NCBI GenBank assembly: GCA_949825065.1
Contig: OX463838.1
Coordinates: 7,356,251-7,420,250, forward strand
From: Odontocerum albicorne
Lineage: Eukaryota; Arthropoda; Insecta; Trichoptera; Odontoceridae
Length of the DNA stretch: 64,000 bases
Reading direction: 5' to 3'
Numbering within the stretch: the stretch's first letter is position 1; each line of letters starts with the position of its first letter. Made by a program: the position numbers and the translations under genes. Shown here piece after piece: positions 23,290-33,067 of the stretch. A model generated the notes under the pieces. That model was not told the origin of the DNA and made no database searches. It saw nothing but the letters and a program-made list of their open reading frames with translations.

Positions 23290-24440
23290 TTCTGAGATCT
23301 AGGCAGTATGTTTACGTGTGATGGACGAGCAGGTAAAAAAACATAGAAAAAAAGGTAGCAACAAGGTAAACGGAGCAATTAATGTAATACAAAACAACGT
23401 TTAACACCCATCCCAGAACATATCTTACCCGACTTCACGCTGAACAGCGAGAAGAAACCCTACAACACCACATCCTCGCTTGGACCGTGAAGTTCTATAA
23501 AAGCCAACAAAATCACAGAAATCCCTTAGTCGCTGCCCTGGGGGCTTACGAGAGTAAATCCGACCTACCCTTACGTTATAAGCACAAGCTCTCGAAGCAT
23601 TATCTGTTACCTGACTAGTCCACCTTCAGTATTAGCTGGGACGACCAAGGTCTGAGAGAATGTGATGGAATACAAGTAGCCTGAACGAGTGGACTTGTTT
23701 TTGCTAAATAATTAGTGTAAGAATTGTTATCTAGTTATAAGTAGTATGTAGGTGTTAATTATTTCTAAGATCTCATATATTAAGATTGAATAAATAAAAT
23801 AAAATGATATGTAGGAAAATAAGATTAAGTAAGTTCATAAATTATAACATATAATTAAGATTAGTTAAATAATAAATTTGTATATAGGGTATAGCCTTGA
23901 CAAATGTTTGTACAATAATTTACTTGTTAAATAAAAAAAAACAACAAAACAACGTCACAATATAAAAAATAGCTAAAATCACAATACATAAAAGCATGTT
24001 GGTACCCACCTTGATGTATGGAAGTGAAATATAGACTTTGCATAAGAAGGATAAAAGTAAGATTAATGATGTGGAGATGCATTCACCAAGAAAAAAAGTG
24101 TCAATGTATGAAATAAGGTGGAGTGAAGACATCTGAAATAAATGCATGGTTAAAACTGACGTTTTAATTAAGATGAACAAAGGAACTTGAAGATGGTTTG
24201 GACATGTGGAGAGAATAAATAATGAAAGAATGACTAAGCGAATATACAATTCAGAAGTGCTAGGTGTGTGCGAAAGAAGTAGGCCAGAAAACGTTGTTGA
24301 ATCAAATGGATCAAAATTTTGTTAGAAGGTAAAATGTTGTATAAGAAGATGTATGGAAGTGAAAGAGGCTTAGGATGTGTATCTAAATAGGGAAGTCTAC
24401 CGCTTCGTTCTCTTTACCTACTCCAACAGAAAATGGTGTG
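23290..24440 (+). pseudogene. LINE-B, 3' ORF end, interrupted by Jockey-A
   Basis: Before the insertion: DLGSMFTCDGRAGKK and, in another frame, GSNKVNGAINVIQNNV. After it: HKSMLVPTLMYGSEI, LHKKDKSKIN, KTDVLIKMNKG, RWFGHVERINNERMTKRIYN and CMEVKEA. This is the C-terminal part of a LINE reverse transcriptase of the YGSETW/GHVERM type. The target site of the inserted Jockey-A lies in the words IQNNV. Several stops and frame changes. I do not assign the clade. Confidence 0.8.
23401..23943 (+). mobile_element. Jockey-A 3' fragment with 12-bp target duplication
   Basis: Coding end 23400-23618: FNTHPRTYLTRLHAEQREET, HHILAWTVKFYKSQQNHRN, PLVAALGAYESKSDLPLRY, LPD and stop. The block resembles Jockey-clade ORF2 C-termini. 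A 3' UTR with GTAAGAATTGTTATCTAG and an A-rich end follow. ACAAAACAACGT flanks the copy at 23389-23400 and 23944-23955, showing target-primed insertion into LINE-B. The reading frame itself is unbroken but 5'-truncated. Confidence 0.88.
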
Positions 24441-24519
24441 ATAGTATTTGTGTATGTAATAAACAAAAAAGTGTTATACTACCGGGATCGCTTTTAATTT
24501 TAAAAACCAATTTTTTTTC

Positions 24520-24597
24520 AAGAACGCTCTGACTCGAACCCACTAATATTAAACAAATCACATCTGGCAGCTATAGCAGCGCCCGAGTGAATCCTGT
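24520..24597 (-). mobile_element. tRNA-like SINE head (separate family)
   Basis: Minus strand: GGGCGCTGCTATAGCTGCCA, then AGTGGGTTCGAGTCAGAGC. The GGTTCGAGTC word fits a polymerase III B box at a plausible distance from an A-box-like start. It lies next to SINE-1 on the same strand. Confidence 0.4.
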
Positions 24598-24800
24598 ATT
24601 ACACTTTCTTCGTATACAGTACAACCTTGTGGGATTATTGCCATGTGATAATCTCCTCCAATCAACTAAAAATATGTTAATGAGACCTTAAATAAAATCC
24701 AAACAAAAAAAACTTAACTGGTTCCAGCGGCAATTGAACTCGCAAGCTTCAGTTCAGAAGACAGGCATCTTACCAACTAGGCCACGGAGTTCGTGTAACG
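24598..24800 (-). mobile_element. SINE-1, full-length-looking copy
   Basis: Minus strand: tRNA-derived head CCGTGGCCTAGTTGGTAAG (A box) to GCGAGTTCAATTGCCGCTGG (B box region), a T-rich linker, then the body AGTTGATTGGAGGAGATTAT, CACATGGCAATAAT and GAAAGTGTAATACA. The body is shared with the LINE-C 3' end. Other copies: 32.3, 40.2, 56.7 and, in part, 32.9 and 63.8 kb. Confidence 0.75.
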
Positions 24801-25425
24801 TTTTTTCCATCTGTTTGTAACTATATGTATAAATACTGTTTTTTTTTTATTTCAATACAAAATAAATCCACCTCCAGCCATAAATATACTCGTACAATAT
24901 AAACTATCACTCACCCCGAGCTCCAATTAACTCTAAGATGCAACCCTGCCAATATTAATTTCACTACCCTTAAAAGCAAAACAAAATATGTTACAGCTCT
25001 AAAGCTGAAGACACATCATGGGTTACATGAATACTTTTGTTTTAATTTATTCAAAAATATGATCATGAAAGCTTTAGTTCAAAATATACGAAAATACCGC
25101 AGACAAATATATTAATAAGGCTTTATTAAATTATAAAACAACCCTTCCCACACTAGCCACAATAATCAAGTAGGTTTCATCCGTGTGTGAAAAGGAAGGA
25201 AATGATTAGTCTGTAGCATCTTGTAGGTACTCGACTATTTCGACCCTAACATACAAAAAAAAACAATAAAATAAAAAATATACAAACTTATAATTAATAC
25301 ACTCCTATACACAAAATAAAAACAAACACATCGAAATATCCACATATTTAGAGAGATCTAGAAAATTTTGAGAGAAACAATCGACGAAAATAATATGGAA
25401 TAACCTCCCTGTCAAGATTTAACGC
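24801..25425. other. AT-rich stretch, no supported feature
   Basis: One ATACTCGTA word at 24886; otherwise nothing recognised. Confidence 0.4.
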
Positions 25426-25476
25426 GATTGATAATTATTAATCATTGTGCTTTGAACCTGTGTTGAAAAAGATAAA

Positions 25477-25733
25477 TTGTAATTTATTTTTATCAAACAC
25501 TGTTTATTCCACTTTTTTGTGACGGTATAACCCAACCGGTTTCAAGGCTTTCACCTCATCTTCAGGGGAGCGCAAACAAGAGTTGTTTGCGCTCCCCTGA
25601 AGATGAGGTGAAAGCCTTGAAACCGGTTGGGTTATACCGTCACAAAAAAGTGGAATAAACAGTGTTTGATAAAAATAAATTACAATGTCTTTAAACCTCC
25701 ACAACGTTAATGCCTTAACTATAAAAAACAAAA
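25477..25733. mobile_element. Palindromic PLE-terminus unit with 12-bp target duplication
   Basis: Arms 25476-25579 and 25583-25686 are exact reverse complements, 104 bp each, around GAG. Each arm carries the PLE end: CTGAAGATGAGGTGAAAG, CCTTGAAACCGGTTGG, TATACCGTCAC, AGTGGAATAAACAGTG. A 47-bp tail (TGTCTTTAAACCTCC to GTTAATGCCTTAACTA) follows the right arm. GAAAAAGATAAA occurs on both sides (25465-25476 and 25734-25745). It was inserted into Jockey-like-B. There is no coding sequence. Confidence 0.88.
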
Positions 25734-26000
25734 GAAAAAGATAAACCTGTTTTTTATGTGATAACAAAGACAACATTAAAGATCTGAACGTCTTGTTCTA
25801 CACCAATTTCGCATTTGGTCGTCATATTGCACCTTTGTACAATTCAGCTTGCACAACTTTAGAATTTGTAATGAGAATCTCTAAGTCATTTGAAAGTCAA
25901 ACTAAAAAGTAACACTTGCATTTAGAACCCGCTGGAGGCACAACACACACCATAGTGGGAAAAAAATATGTACGATATCTCTATATGAGTGAGTTGGGTA

Positions 26001-26009
26001 TACGAGTAT
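26001..26009 (+). other. TA-CGAG-TA insertion, in frame, in Jockey-like-B
   Basis: Here the LINE reads GAGTTGGGTATACGAGTATA then TCCATGG (ELGIRVYPW). The 46.9-kb copy reads GAGTTCGGTGTCTATCCGTG (EFGVYPW). Removing CGAGTA restores equal length; the insertion adds the two codons RV. Confidence 0.75.
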
Positions 26010-26350
26010 ATCCATGGTTTTATACAGTTGAATTTCTGCTAGGCATGCTTAGATAAAATTCCTTGAGTGAAAGAATAAATCTTCGTCTTCTGGTATACGT
26101 TGTCAGACTTATTCAGAGTTATGAGCTCTCCAGCAATACTAGCAAGATTAGCTATTTAATTTTACTAACAGCTACACTCGACATTTATCAGACCAGGTAA
26201 CAATAGTGGAGGGTTTTAAAATACTTAGTGTTAAAATGATGAACACTTCTTTTGGTCAAATGCATCATACGAGTATATTTTTAACACCAAGGTTGCATAA
26301 CGCATTGCCAGATGAGTGGAAGACATTTTCTTTTTAAGTTGAGGGATGCT

Positions 26351-26715
26351 GTTGATATTCAGAAAACACTTGTTAACAGTTATGATATTTAAATAATAAA
26401 GACTAGCTGTAAGTTGGGATGCGTTAATATGTTTATATTATTTTGTTTGCTTAAAGAATGATATGGCATTGTTTTTTTTTGCTTAACCTTTCCTTCCCTG
26501 TGTTGGGTATCTTCTACACGTTGCTTCTAATAACCATCAATATCTCTATAAATATTATAAATACAAGGTTAAGATCTTAGGTATTCCTCCATAATATATT
26601 TACGCATTGATTTAAAAAAATAATATTAATAATAATCAGAATTTATCGACTACATCGTGGGTATTTTGTGAAGATCGGAAACAAATTCGCATTTAAACGC
26701 TGCGAGTGCCTCGAC
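26351..26715. other. AT-rich stretch, no supported feature
   Basis: Nothing recognised. Confidence 0.35.
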
Positions 26716-26719
26716 CTTG

Positions 26720-26945
26720 TATCTTGACGATAGGTGAAGAGTATGCGGGAAGCGCGACACTATATTCGCATCTCACTCTTGCATACTCCACTTAATTGCG
26801 AGAAGCTCAATTGTCTCAATCGTCGCAAGCGTAAGCCACGCCGGGGTAAGCCACTCATGATCCGCGCCGCAGTAGCTTCTGGGCTTGCAAATAGATTAGA
26901 CCTACGCCCGTTCCGTGAGCGTTGCCAGATGGTTTTTTTAATGTT
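26720..26945. other. GC-richer island of unknown nature
   Basis: Contrasts with the AT-rich surroundings (CGTCGCAAGCGTAAGCCACG, GATCCGCGCCGCAGTAGC). A frame of 79 codons is open on the plus strand (RREARHY-like basic sequence, PRRGKPLMIRAAVASG) but matches no family I know. It could be a promoter-proximal fragment or a transposon end. Confidence 0.3.
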
Positions 26946-27206
26946 TTCAGCAAATAAATCTCAATTATTATAATTTTTAACTTCAATTGTAATTAATTAA
27001 GGGGATTATCTATGAATGCTCTTATTTTTCCGATTTTAAATCGCAAATTTTTTATCGCGTACTCACTACCCAACGCCGGAGCGCGCGTTTCAATTTTAGC
27101 ACCGTAAGGGAAGGGTTAAATAACAATCAACCGTTAGGAGATGCGGCGCTTCCACAGCATCTATGGACGTCACGCCACTAGTATGTACAATACAGTGTTA
27201 AAAGAT

Positions 27207-27770
27207 GTACACTATCGCCCATAAGTCTTCGATATCCCCTAATAATTGAGTTATCTGCGTAATTATGCAAAATTACGCTGAAAAATTAATAAAATGAAAA
27301 AATTATAACCATTTTGCGTTGTATTTAACAGAAATCACGTGTGTATCTTATTGAGATTGTTGCCCTTTTGTTCAAAAACCGTCACCGTTACGAAACAGTC
27401 ACCGTTTGCTATTGTTTGTTAGAAGTCCAAGCAAGCTAATCCCTTTATTGTGTTAGGTTTACAGGTAGTAGGGATAACAATTCACCATTACGTGAATTCT
27501 TTGTCTAATTTACTTTCAGCTTTCAGTCTTCAAAAGTCCTTGATAAAATGCACTATGTTCGTTTCAAAATTTTCAAAAAAAAATGGTCAAAACTCGAAAA
27601 TATTATACAGAAATCCGTCCAATGATGGTGGTTTTTTCCAATATGGATAAAAATGTTAGTGAAATTGCCAGAGAAATGAAGATTCCTAGGAGAACAGTTG
27701 GCTGTTTTTTGAAAAAGTACGCTTTGACCGGGCGTTTGGGGGATGAAAACCGATCAGGAAGGCCGTAGCT
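27207..27770 (+). pseudogene. Tc1-like element: 5' end and N-terminal HTH only
   Basis: TACACTATCGCCCATAAGTC near 27214 resembles Tc1-type terminal sequence. From 27583 the frame encodes MVKTRKYYTEIRPMMVV, KNVSEIAREMKIPRRTVGCF, LKKYALTGR and ENRSGRP, then stops at TAG 27766-27768. This is the paired-like HTH of a Tc1-type transposase ending at the GRP linker. The DDE catalytic part is absent. Confidence 0.65.
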
Positions 27771-27984
27771 AAGCCTGTATTATACACACTTGTTCATGCC
27801 TGTACAAATAAATAAATACTTGTTCCAAAAATTGTGCTATTTGTGAATAATCATCATAGATCCTTAACACGTAGATATTTAAAAAAAATATATTTACTGT
27901 ACCAGTAAAAATAAATATGGACGCAACATTATCAAATTATTCAACAGATGTAAGAGTTACAATGTCCAGGGCTGGAACTTCTAG

Positions 27985-28060
27985 GAGGCGCCCCCCTCTG
28001 ACATAGTGACCCGGTTGGGGCCGACTCGGCCCCTCCGGGTCTCAGCGGGGCGCTATGTTA
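27985..28060. repeat. GC-rich hairpin
   Basis: GACCCGGTTGGGGCCGA (28008-28024) pairs with TCGGCCCCTCCGGGTC (28026-28041). Outer words ACATAG and CTATGT, and GCGCCCCC and GGGGCGC, allow further pairing. Very unlike the local base composition. Confidence 0.7.
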
Positions 28061-28074
28061 TCTAACCTTATTAG

Positions 28075-28384
28075 CATTGGCGTATCGGGGTAATAAATCA
28101 GTCAGGGGCATATTAAAACAACAATCGACACCAAATTGCAATAGAAAGAAATCTACAATGCAATTTTCTCTGACTCTTCAGTGTTGCTGGAAATTGTCGC
28201 AAATTAAATTAGAATCAAACGTTTCATAGTTCATGGTGGAATTTCATTACATATAAAATGATAAAAACGTTGTTTTTCTATTCAACTTTGTTTTTATCGT
28301 CAATAGTTCAAATACTAAGCTATCTTATTTAAAAAAAAAACGTTCATCTTCTTTTGTAAGGCATTTGAAACTCGAATATTCATA
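28075..28384. other. AT-rich stretch, no supported feature
   Basis: Nothing recognised. Confidence 0.35.
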
Positions 28385-28650
28385 ATCTTGTCGTTTAGAT
28401 CATGACCGCATCGAGCCTCCCATGATAGCCTTTGACGACTCCTCTTCAACCATCCCTGCACTCCACGACTCGAAAGACAGTTGTTAAGGATAGTCCTGTT
28501 GCATATCTCACTTGGTCAATCCAAGGCATTGGAACTCTTTCTCTTGTGTGTCGTCTTTACACATTTCCAATAACCACAAACCTCTTCAAACTGTTTATTT
28601 TGCCGCTATCAATATGTCCCAAGTATTGGAGGACTCGCCTATGAAAAAGT
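28385..28650 (-). pseudogene. LINE-E, C-terminal fragment
   Basis: The minus strand is a decayed version of the 29.2-29.6-kb segment. Matching plus-strand words include GATGATATC/GATAGCC, the CACTTGGTCAATCC-type block, CCAATAACCACAAACCTCT and TGTCCCAAGTATTGGAGGAC. Too broken for a continuous translation. Confidence 0.5.
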
Positions 28651-28673
28651 ACTAGTAATAATATTCGCATACG

Positions 28674-29154
28674 TGTAGGGACTACGGTCGTCCCTGAATA
28701 TTGTCAACACGCACGGTCAACGACCGACGAAACGACCTTCGGACATGTCCAAAGATCGCATACCAGAACATTGATATTGTTTACCCGCAAATACTATTTA
28801 CGATACATTCCACAGTAGAAAGAGAACGCATCGCGTTGTCTCGCCGTTTTCGTCAACAAATTATCTACCCACAATATTATTCGCGACGTCTGCAATATTT
28901 CGATCGACCACCTCGGCACGCACAGAGGGAGATAAAAATATATTGCGGGCGCACTCACGCGCCCCGTTCTGAAATGTATTTAAACCTACTTACCGATAAA
29001 TAAAGCATCACTTATCATTAATCATTTGACCATTCATCACTGTTTACTATTCATTGATTATTCACTCTCACTTTCCGCATTGCTAATCGACGTATTTTAT
29101 TTTAAATACCAAACAATCAAAATCATCAGCACGTCCAACAAGGACATCCGCTAA
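28674..29154. mobile_element. Possible solo LTR
   Basis: A block of higher complexity starts TGTAGGGACTACGG and is flanked by ATACG at 28669-28673 and 29155-29159, a possible 5-bp target duplication. It holds ATTTAAACC and AATAAAGCATCAC, which could be a TATA-like box and a polyadenylation signal. The right end CCGCTAA is not the usual CA, so the boundaries are uncertain. It separates two LINE-E pieces. Confidence 0.35.
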
Positions 29155-29224
29155 ATACGCTAAACGTGTGCGATTGTTGGTACCTATCCACGTGCGATTG
29201 TTGGTACCTATGCAGTAGTATTTC

Positions 29225-29600
29225 CTTCACGTTCGATGACAAACTTTCATCCTGTCATGTAGCTCATGATTGAGCATCGTGACTTCCATGATATCTCTTG
29301 AAGACTTCTCTCCATCCATCCTTGGACTCCGTAGTGCGAGGAGCAGGTATACGATGAGTTACCCTGTAACGTCTCTCACTTAATCAGTTCGATGCATTGG
29401 GACCCAACCTATTCTGCGCCATCCTTCCACGCTTCCAGTAACCACAAGCCTCTCCAAAATCTCTCCCTGGCCACAAGTAATGTGCCCAAAGAATCAAAGG
29501 ACTCTTCGAATGCATATTGTCGACAATCTGTCAGTGATTCTCAACTCTTCGAGAATGAAGACGTTAGTTCGCCTTGCTGTTCGTGGGATTCGTAACGATC
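29225..29600 (-). pseudogene. LINE-E, C-terminal ORF fragment
   Basis: The minus strand reads RRTNVFILEELRITDRLSTI, IRRVL, FFGHITCGQGEILERLVVTG, SVEGWRRIGWVPMHRTD and SRDIMEVTMLNHE with several stops. FGHI plus LVVTG-EG-R-RGR-P-RW is the C-terminal signature of a common insect LINE type. Only the last third of the protein is visible. Confidence 0.7.
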
Positions 29601-29624
29601 GTATCCTAGGGATTTTTTAACACA

Positions 29625-29720
29625 TTCCGGAAATAATAATAATAATAAAGATACAATAAATATAGCGCTGTTTAGAGAGCATGCTCTCCTCAAGGGTGCT
29701 TTAGCTCTGGATTTTAATCC
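29625..29720 (-). mobile_element. LINE-D 3' terminus with (AAT)n
   Basis: On the plus strand AATAATAATAATAATAAAG is followed by AGCGCTGTTTAGAGAGCATG and CTCCTCAAGGGTGCTTTAGC. The same order (AAT)n, GCGCCGTTTAGAGAGC, CTCAAGAGTGCTCTACCTCA occurs at 31.8, 39.0 and 50.1 kb. So (ATT)n is the 3' tail of LINE-D, read on the minus strand. Confidence 0.65.
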
Positions 29721-30940
29721 ACTACAACTCAACACGAAAATAATTTTGAAAAATATTTTAAATATGACATCCTAATATAATAAAAATTAAAAGAGAAAGA
29801 AGGACAATGCGTTAGCTGATGTGAGAAGGTATTGCTAAAAGAAGATTAAGACATTTAAAACAGACACATTAATAAATGTGTATCTTATAGTCGATCGTTT
29901 TCCCCAATCCACCATCAGTATACTATACAGGGAGTGGTACTAAACAGAGTTTCTGAATTCAAGGATTTGGGTCAATCAATCGCCTCTCCTCCATCTTGCT
30001 GTTGATGTCTGTAACACCTAGGCTTCCACGAATGCGTGTACTTTTTATTTTGTCTCTTAGGGACACGCCAGCTGACCATCTTAGCATGCGCATTTTAGCA
30101 GTTTACTACTCATCAAAAATAACGCTGTATAAAACTATGTCTAACGAAAAGCTGCAACAGAAAAAAAACTTGCCGATTATCTTGGAAGTTAAATTTCCTT
30201 GAACTTTGGGTTTAATCTATCAAGACTATCGGTTTGATTAAATGCAACAGCTTGCACACAATAAACCAATTAATACACAAGTATCTTCCATCCACAGAAG
30301 GACAAACAATCACACTCGATCACGAGGGATAACCTAACGTATTCAGAGTCAAACCTCATACGTTATAATCTTTAAAGTGATGTAATGAAAATACTTACTT
30401 CCTTCTTTAAATAACTTACTACATATTTATTTGAAATTTAACTGTACAAACTATTGTATTTTCTTCAGTAAGTGTTTAGGTCGGATCATAAATTAGAACT
30501 TTAGATACCGAATCAAAAACTCTAACATTAGAATACAATAGCAGTGACAACAGTGGATCGAATATCGAACCGATCTTGTGGCATCAAAGAATAGTTTTAC
30601 TGCATTCAAATTTCTGTGAAAGTACTGACTACTTACTGGGCTGTTTGAAGTTCAAGCCTTCAGTATATTTACATTGCTGCGGTTCATTTTCCTTCTTCCA
30701 TGACGTAGGACTTTATCTCAGTCGTCACAAGTATTATTTTCAAATACTTTACCGCCGAAGGACGTGTTCCTTGAGGCCGTTTCTTCATCGTCACTAGGTG
30801 ACGTCACTCACATAATGTATACAGAATATTTTGATCTTTAAGTATTGATTGGGCAGGATGGGAATTTATTTTGTATATCAACCGCGTGGGCAGTTGTGGG
30901 ATCAAACTGAATGTAAACCAAATGAAGTTGTTGTTTTTAT
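29721..30940. other. Unassigned stretch
   Basis: Mixed-complexity sequence. Several 60-75-codon open frames lie here but none shows a family motif. No terminal repeats seen. Confidence 0.35.
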
Positions 30941-30944
30941 ATAA

Positions 30945-31750
30945 CCATATTGGCCCGACTATAGGGCGACCCTGATTATAAGGCGACCCCTATTTTTTTA
31001 TCTGCTTTTTGGAGAAAAAAACATTTCCCTCACCATTATAATATTATGAAAATAAAATGCAAAATGTTTATCGAACCATCATTCGCCTGGACCAGCCCAT
31101 GTTGCCTTTCAAATTATATTCTGGTATATTTTCGTTCCTTGCAATTTCACGAGCTTTCAAATGCAATGCTTCTCTTGTTATGGGGAACCCCTTTCCGCGT
31201 ATTTCCATGACGTAGTCTGCTACCTTCATGTCAATCGATTCAAATCGTCCTACCTTAGGCCCCCGGAATGCTTTTCTTGAGGAACGTGCATTCATCAAGT
31301 CATGTTTTTGTAAACGACAATGTCTCACATTATTTTCCGTGATACCGAATTGTCTGGCAGCCGCACAGTTGTTGGTTGTTTCTGCAGCACATACCGCCAT
31401 AACCTTAAAATTGGAATCATAGCTTCTGCGTATTCCTTGATTCACTTGATTTTTTTGAGCTCCTCGTCTTTCAATATGGCCAGTCATAATATTTTTTTAG
31501 GTAGTAAAGACGCAAAATGAAGCACATTACAAAAAAACACCTCAAAAACGGTCAGAAATGACTACGCACAGACTATGTGTAAACAATGACGTCTTTTGAA
31601 CGCTCTCATTACAATGTTGCCATTTTGCTTATCGGGAGTAGTGAATTTATTGCTACACACTATGTTTGTGACTCGAATATAAGGCGATCCCCCTATTTAC
31701 GTGTCGCCTTTTTAAATAAAAACCTCGCCTTATAGTCGGGCTAATACGGT
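30945..31750 (-). mobile_element. pogo/Tigger-like element, internally deleted
   Basis: Ends: CCATATTGGCCCGACTATAG with GGCGACCC on the left, and the complement of CCGTATTAGCCCGACTATAA with GGCGA on the right. The frame 31068-31487 (minus) encodes MTGHIERRGAQKNQVNQGIR, RSYDSNFKVMAVCAAETTNN, CAAARQFGITENNVRHCRLQ and, later, KGFPITREALHLKAREIARN, a CENP-B/pogo-type DNA-binding region of about 139 aa. The DDE domain is absent. Whether the flanks give an exact TA duplication is unclear. Confidence 0.75.
31068..31487 (-). CDS. pogo-type transposase DNA-binding part, 139 aa
   Basis: Open frame inside the pogo-like element. Two HTH-type segments can be seen: NCAAARQFGITENNVRHCRL (psq-like) and the CENP-B-type segment VADYVMEIRGKGFPITREAL. 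It ends at GWSRRMMVR, where full-length proteins continue into the DDE domain. It could at most bind the element's ends. No evidence of expression. Confidence 0.6.
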   Translation of the reverse strand: MTGHIERRGAQKNQVNQGIRRSYDSNFKVMAVCAAETTNNCAAARQFGITENNVRHCRLQKHDLMNARSSRKAFRGPKVGRFESIDMKVADYVMEIRGKGFPITREALHLKAREIARNENIPEYNLKGNMGWSRRMMVR

Positions 31751-31935
31751 ACACTTTTTTTTGTTTTATCAATAGTGTATGAGAATTTATGATATAATAA
31801 TAATAATAAAAGTTCAATTTATATATCATAGAGCCGTTTAGAGAGCAAACTCAAATATGTTGATAAGACCTCCCAAAACGGATCGTCTTTAACTGCTTCT
31901 TAAAGTTGCACACGCCACTCATATCTCTGACACTA

Positions 31936-32149
31936 TAGTTCGGAAATTCTAGGATGAGTCCTGTGACAGCTCACAAATTGGCCCCAATACTCCTTGTAAC
32001 TATGTTCAGTAATTTTAATTATTTTATCAATTTTAATATAAGGCTCAATTCTAATAAATAGCAAGTTATTTAGGTAAAAACATTATATAAGATTGTATTG
32101 GGGCAAATTTGTGAGCTGTCACAGGACTCATTCTAGAATTTCCGAACTA
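31936..32149. mobile_element. MITE with 55-bp inverted repeats and TA target duplication
   Basis: Left arm 31936-31990 starts TAGTTCGGAAATTCTAGG; right arm 32095-32149 is its complement with 2 mismatches in 55. TA flanks both sides (31934-31935 and 32150-32151). It interrupts the LINE-D coding end: the flanks join to CTGACACTAGGAGCCAGACC, like ATACTTAGAGGCAGACC at 39.7 kb. TA targeting points to a Tc1/mariner/pogo-type mobiliser. Confidence 0.9.
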
Positions 32150-32262
32150 TAGGAGCCAGACCACTCTACGCCACAGACCAGCAATTGTAAAAACTCTATT
32201 ATAATACCCCGCCTTATTGGATCAATTTTGAATAACCAGTTGATTAGATGATGGAGAAATCG

Positions 32263-32475
32263 ACCTAACGTTGCCTAGTTAGTAAGACATCTGTCTCCCA
32301 CACCGGAGGTTGCGGGTTGAAATCCCGCTGGAACCAAAGTTTTTTTAAAAAGGATTCCAGTATTGTTTTCACTTAAAACCTCTTTACCAGCTTTCTGGTT
32401 GGTTAGAAAAGATTGCCACATGGCAATAAGCCTGCAAGGGTGTACTGTTAACAACGAAAGTGTAATACAATACCT
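32263..32475 (+). mobile_element. SINE-1 inserted in LINE-D
   Basis: Head GTTGCCTAGTTAGTAAGACA (A box), GGTTGCGGGTTGAAATCCCG (B box), linker of T and A runs, body TTTCTGGTTGGTTAGAAAAG, ATTGCCACATGGCAATAAGC, and end CAACGAAAGTGTAATACAAT. The 62.0-kb LINE-D copy shows the uninterrupted sequence around CGACCTAA. An open frame that spans head and body is not a gene. Confidence 0.8.
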
Positions 32476-32883
32476 TAAAGTTCTACTTCTCTCTGATGGG
32501 CACACCCCTCAGACACCGATTCGAAAGATACAATGGACACATCATATTAAAGGACTTGAATAGAAAAAGACAAAGTTTGAAATCAATCCGATCGTGACAC
32601 TTAAACCAGTTTAGACTTTTGTAGACGGATCAATGTAGCAATATTTATGACTGTCATCTATCAGCCTGGCAGCTGCATTGAAAACAGACTGGAGTCTAGA
32701 AATTTGTGCATCAGGCAAACCAGAAGTTTCAATAATGCAGATGTGACACAATAAATCAATAAATAAGAGTCTTACAAATTGTAACTCTGTGAGACTATAG
32801 AAATCTGAAGAAACTATATATCCAATTTGTCTTTTAAAGGAGAGCTTACAATCAAGACAGACACCAAGAACTTTGATAGTATT

Positions 32884-33010
32884 TTTACAAATGATAGCAT
32901 ACAATCTGGCGTGCTTATCGCAATGTGACAACCTCTTCCAGCCAACCAGAAAGATTTTAAAGAGGCTTTTTTTGAAAACCAGACTGAAATATTTGCGTTT
33001 TCATAAGTTA
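32884..33010 (-). mobile_element. SINE-1 body without tRNA head
   Basis: Minus strand: ATATTTCAGTCTGGTTTTC, then TTTCTGGTTGGCTGGAAGAG, GTTGTCACATTGCGATAAGC. This equals the SINE-1 linker and body; the tRNA-like head is missing. It abuts the 5' end of the LINE-D fragment. Confidence 0.6.
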
Positions 33011-33067
33011 TCCAGGATTTTTTTCTAGATTATTTATTTGAGAGTATTCGTTATTCAATTTATTTCA

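Larger units (their letters stand above)
25430..26350 (+). pseudogene. Jockey-like-B LINE, decayed C-terminal ORF
   Basis: After the PLE insertion: NIKDLNVLFYTNFAFGRHI, FVMRISKSFESQ, LHLEPAG, and in shifting frames YVRYLYMSELGI, YPWFYTVEFLLGMLR, INLRLLVYVVRL and ATLDIYQT. It aligns with the better preserved copy at 46.6-47.3 kb (IKDLGVLFHNNLSFGPHIE, RYLYMREFGVYPWLYPTQF). It continues upstream of the PLE insertion to roughly 25430. Many stops. Confidence 0.7.
31795..32905 (-). pseudogene. LINE-D: RT C-terminus to (ATT)n tail, with two insertions
   Basis: Minus strand from about 32900: NTIKVLGVCLDCKLSFKRQI, GYIVSSDFYSL, CHICIIETSGLPDAQISRL, QSVFNAAARLIDDSHKYCYI. Interrupted by SINE-1 (32263-32475) and a MITE (31936-32149), then SGVCNFKKQLKT and the 3' UTR ending in (AAT)n at about 31797-31812. 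GLPD-I--LQ-VFNAAARLI is typical of CR1/L2-like LINE C-termini. Stops and indels show it is dead. Confidence 0.8.

Noticed and set aside
32275..32505. 76-codon minus-strand frame
   Set aside because: It spans SINE-1 head and body and enters LINE-D; no independent support.
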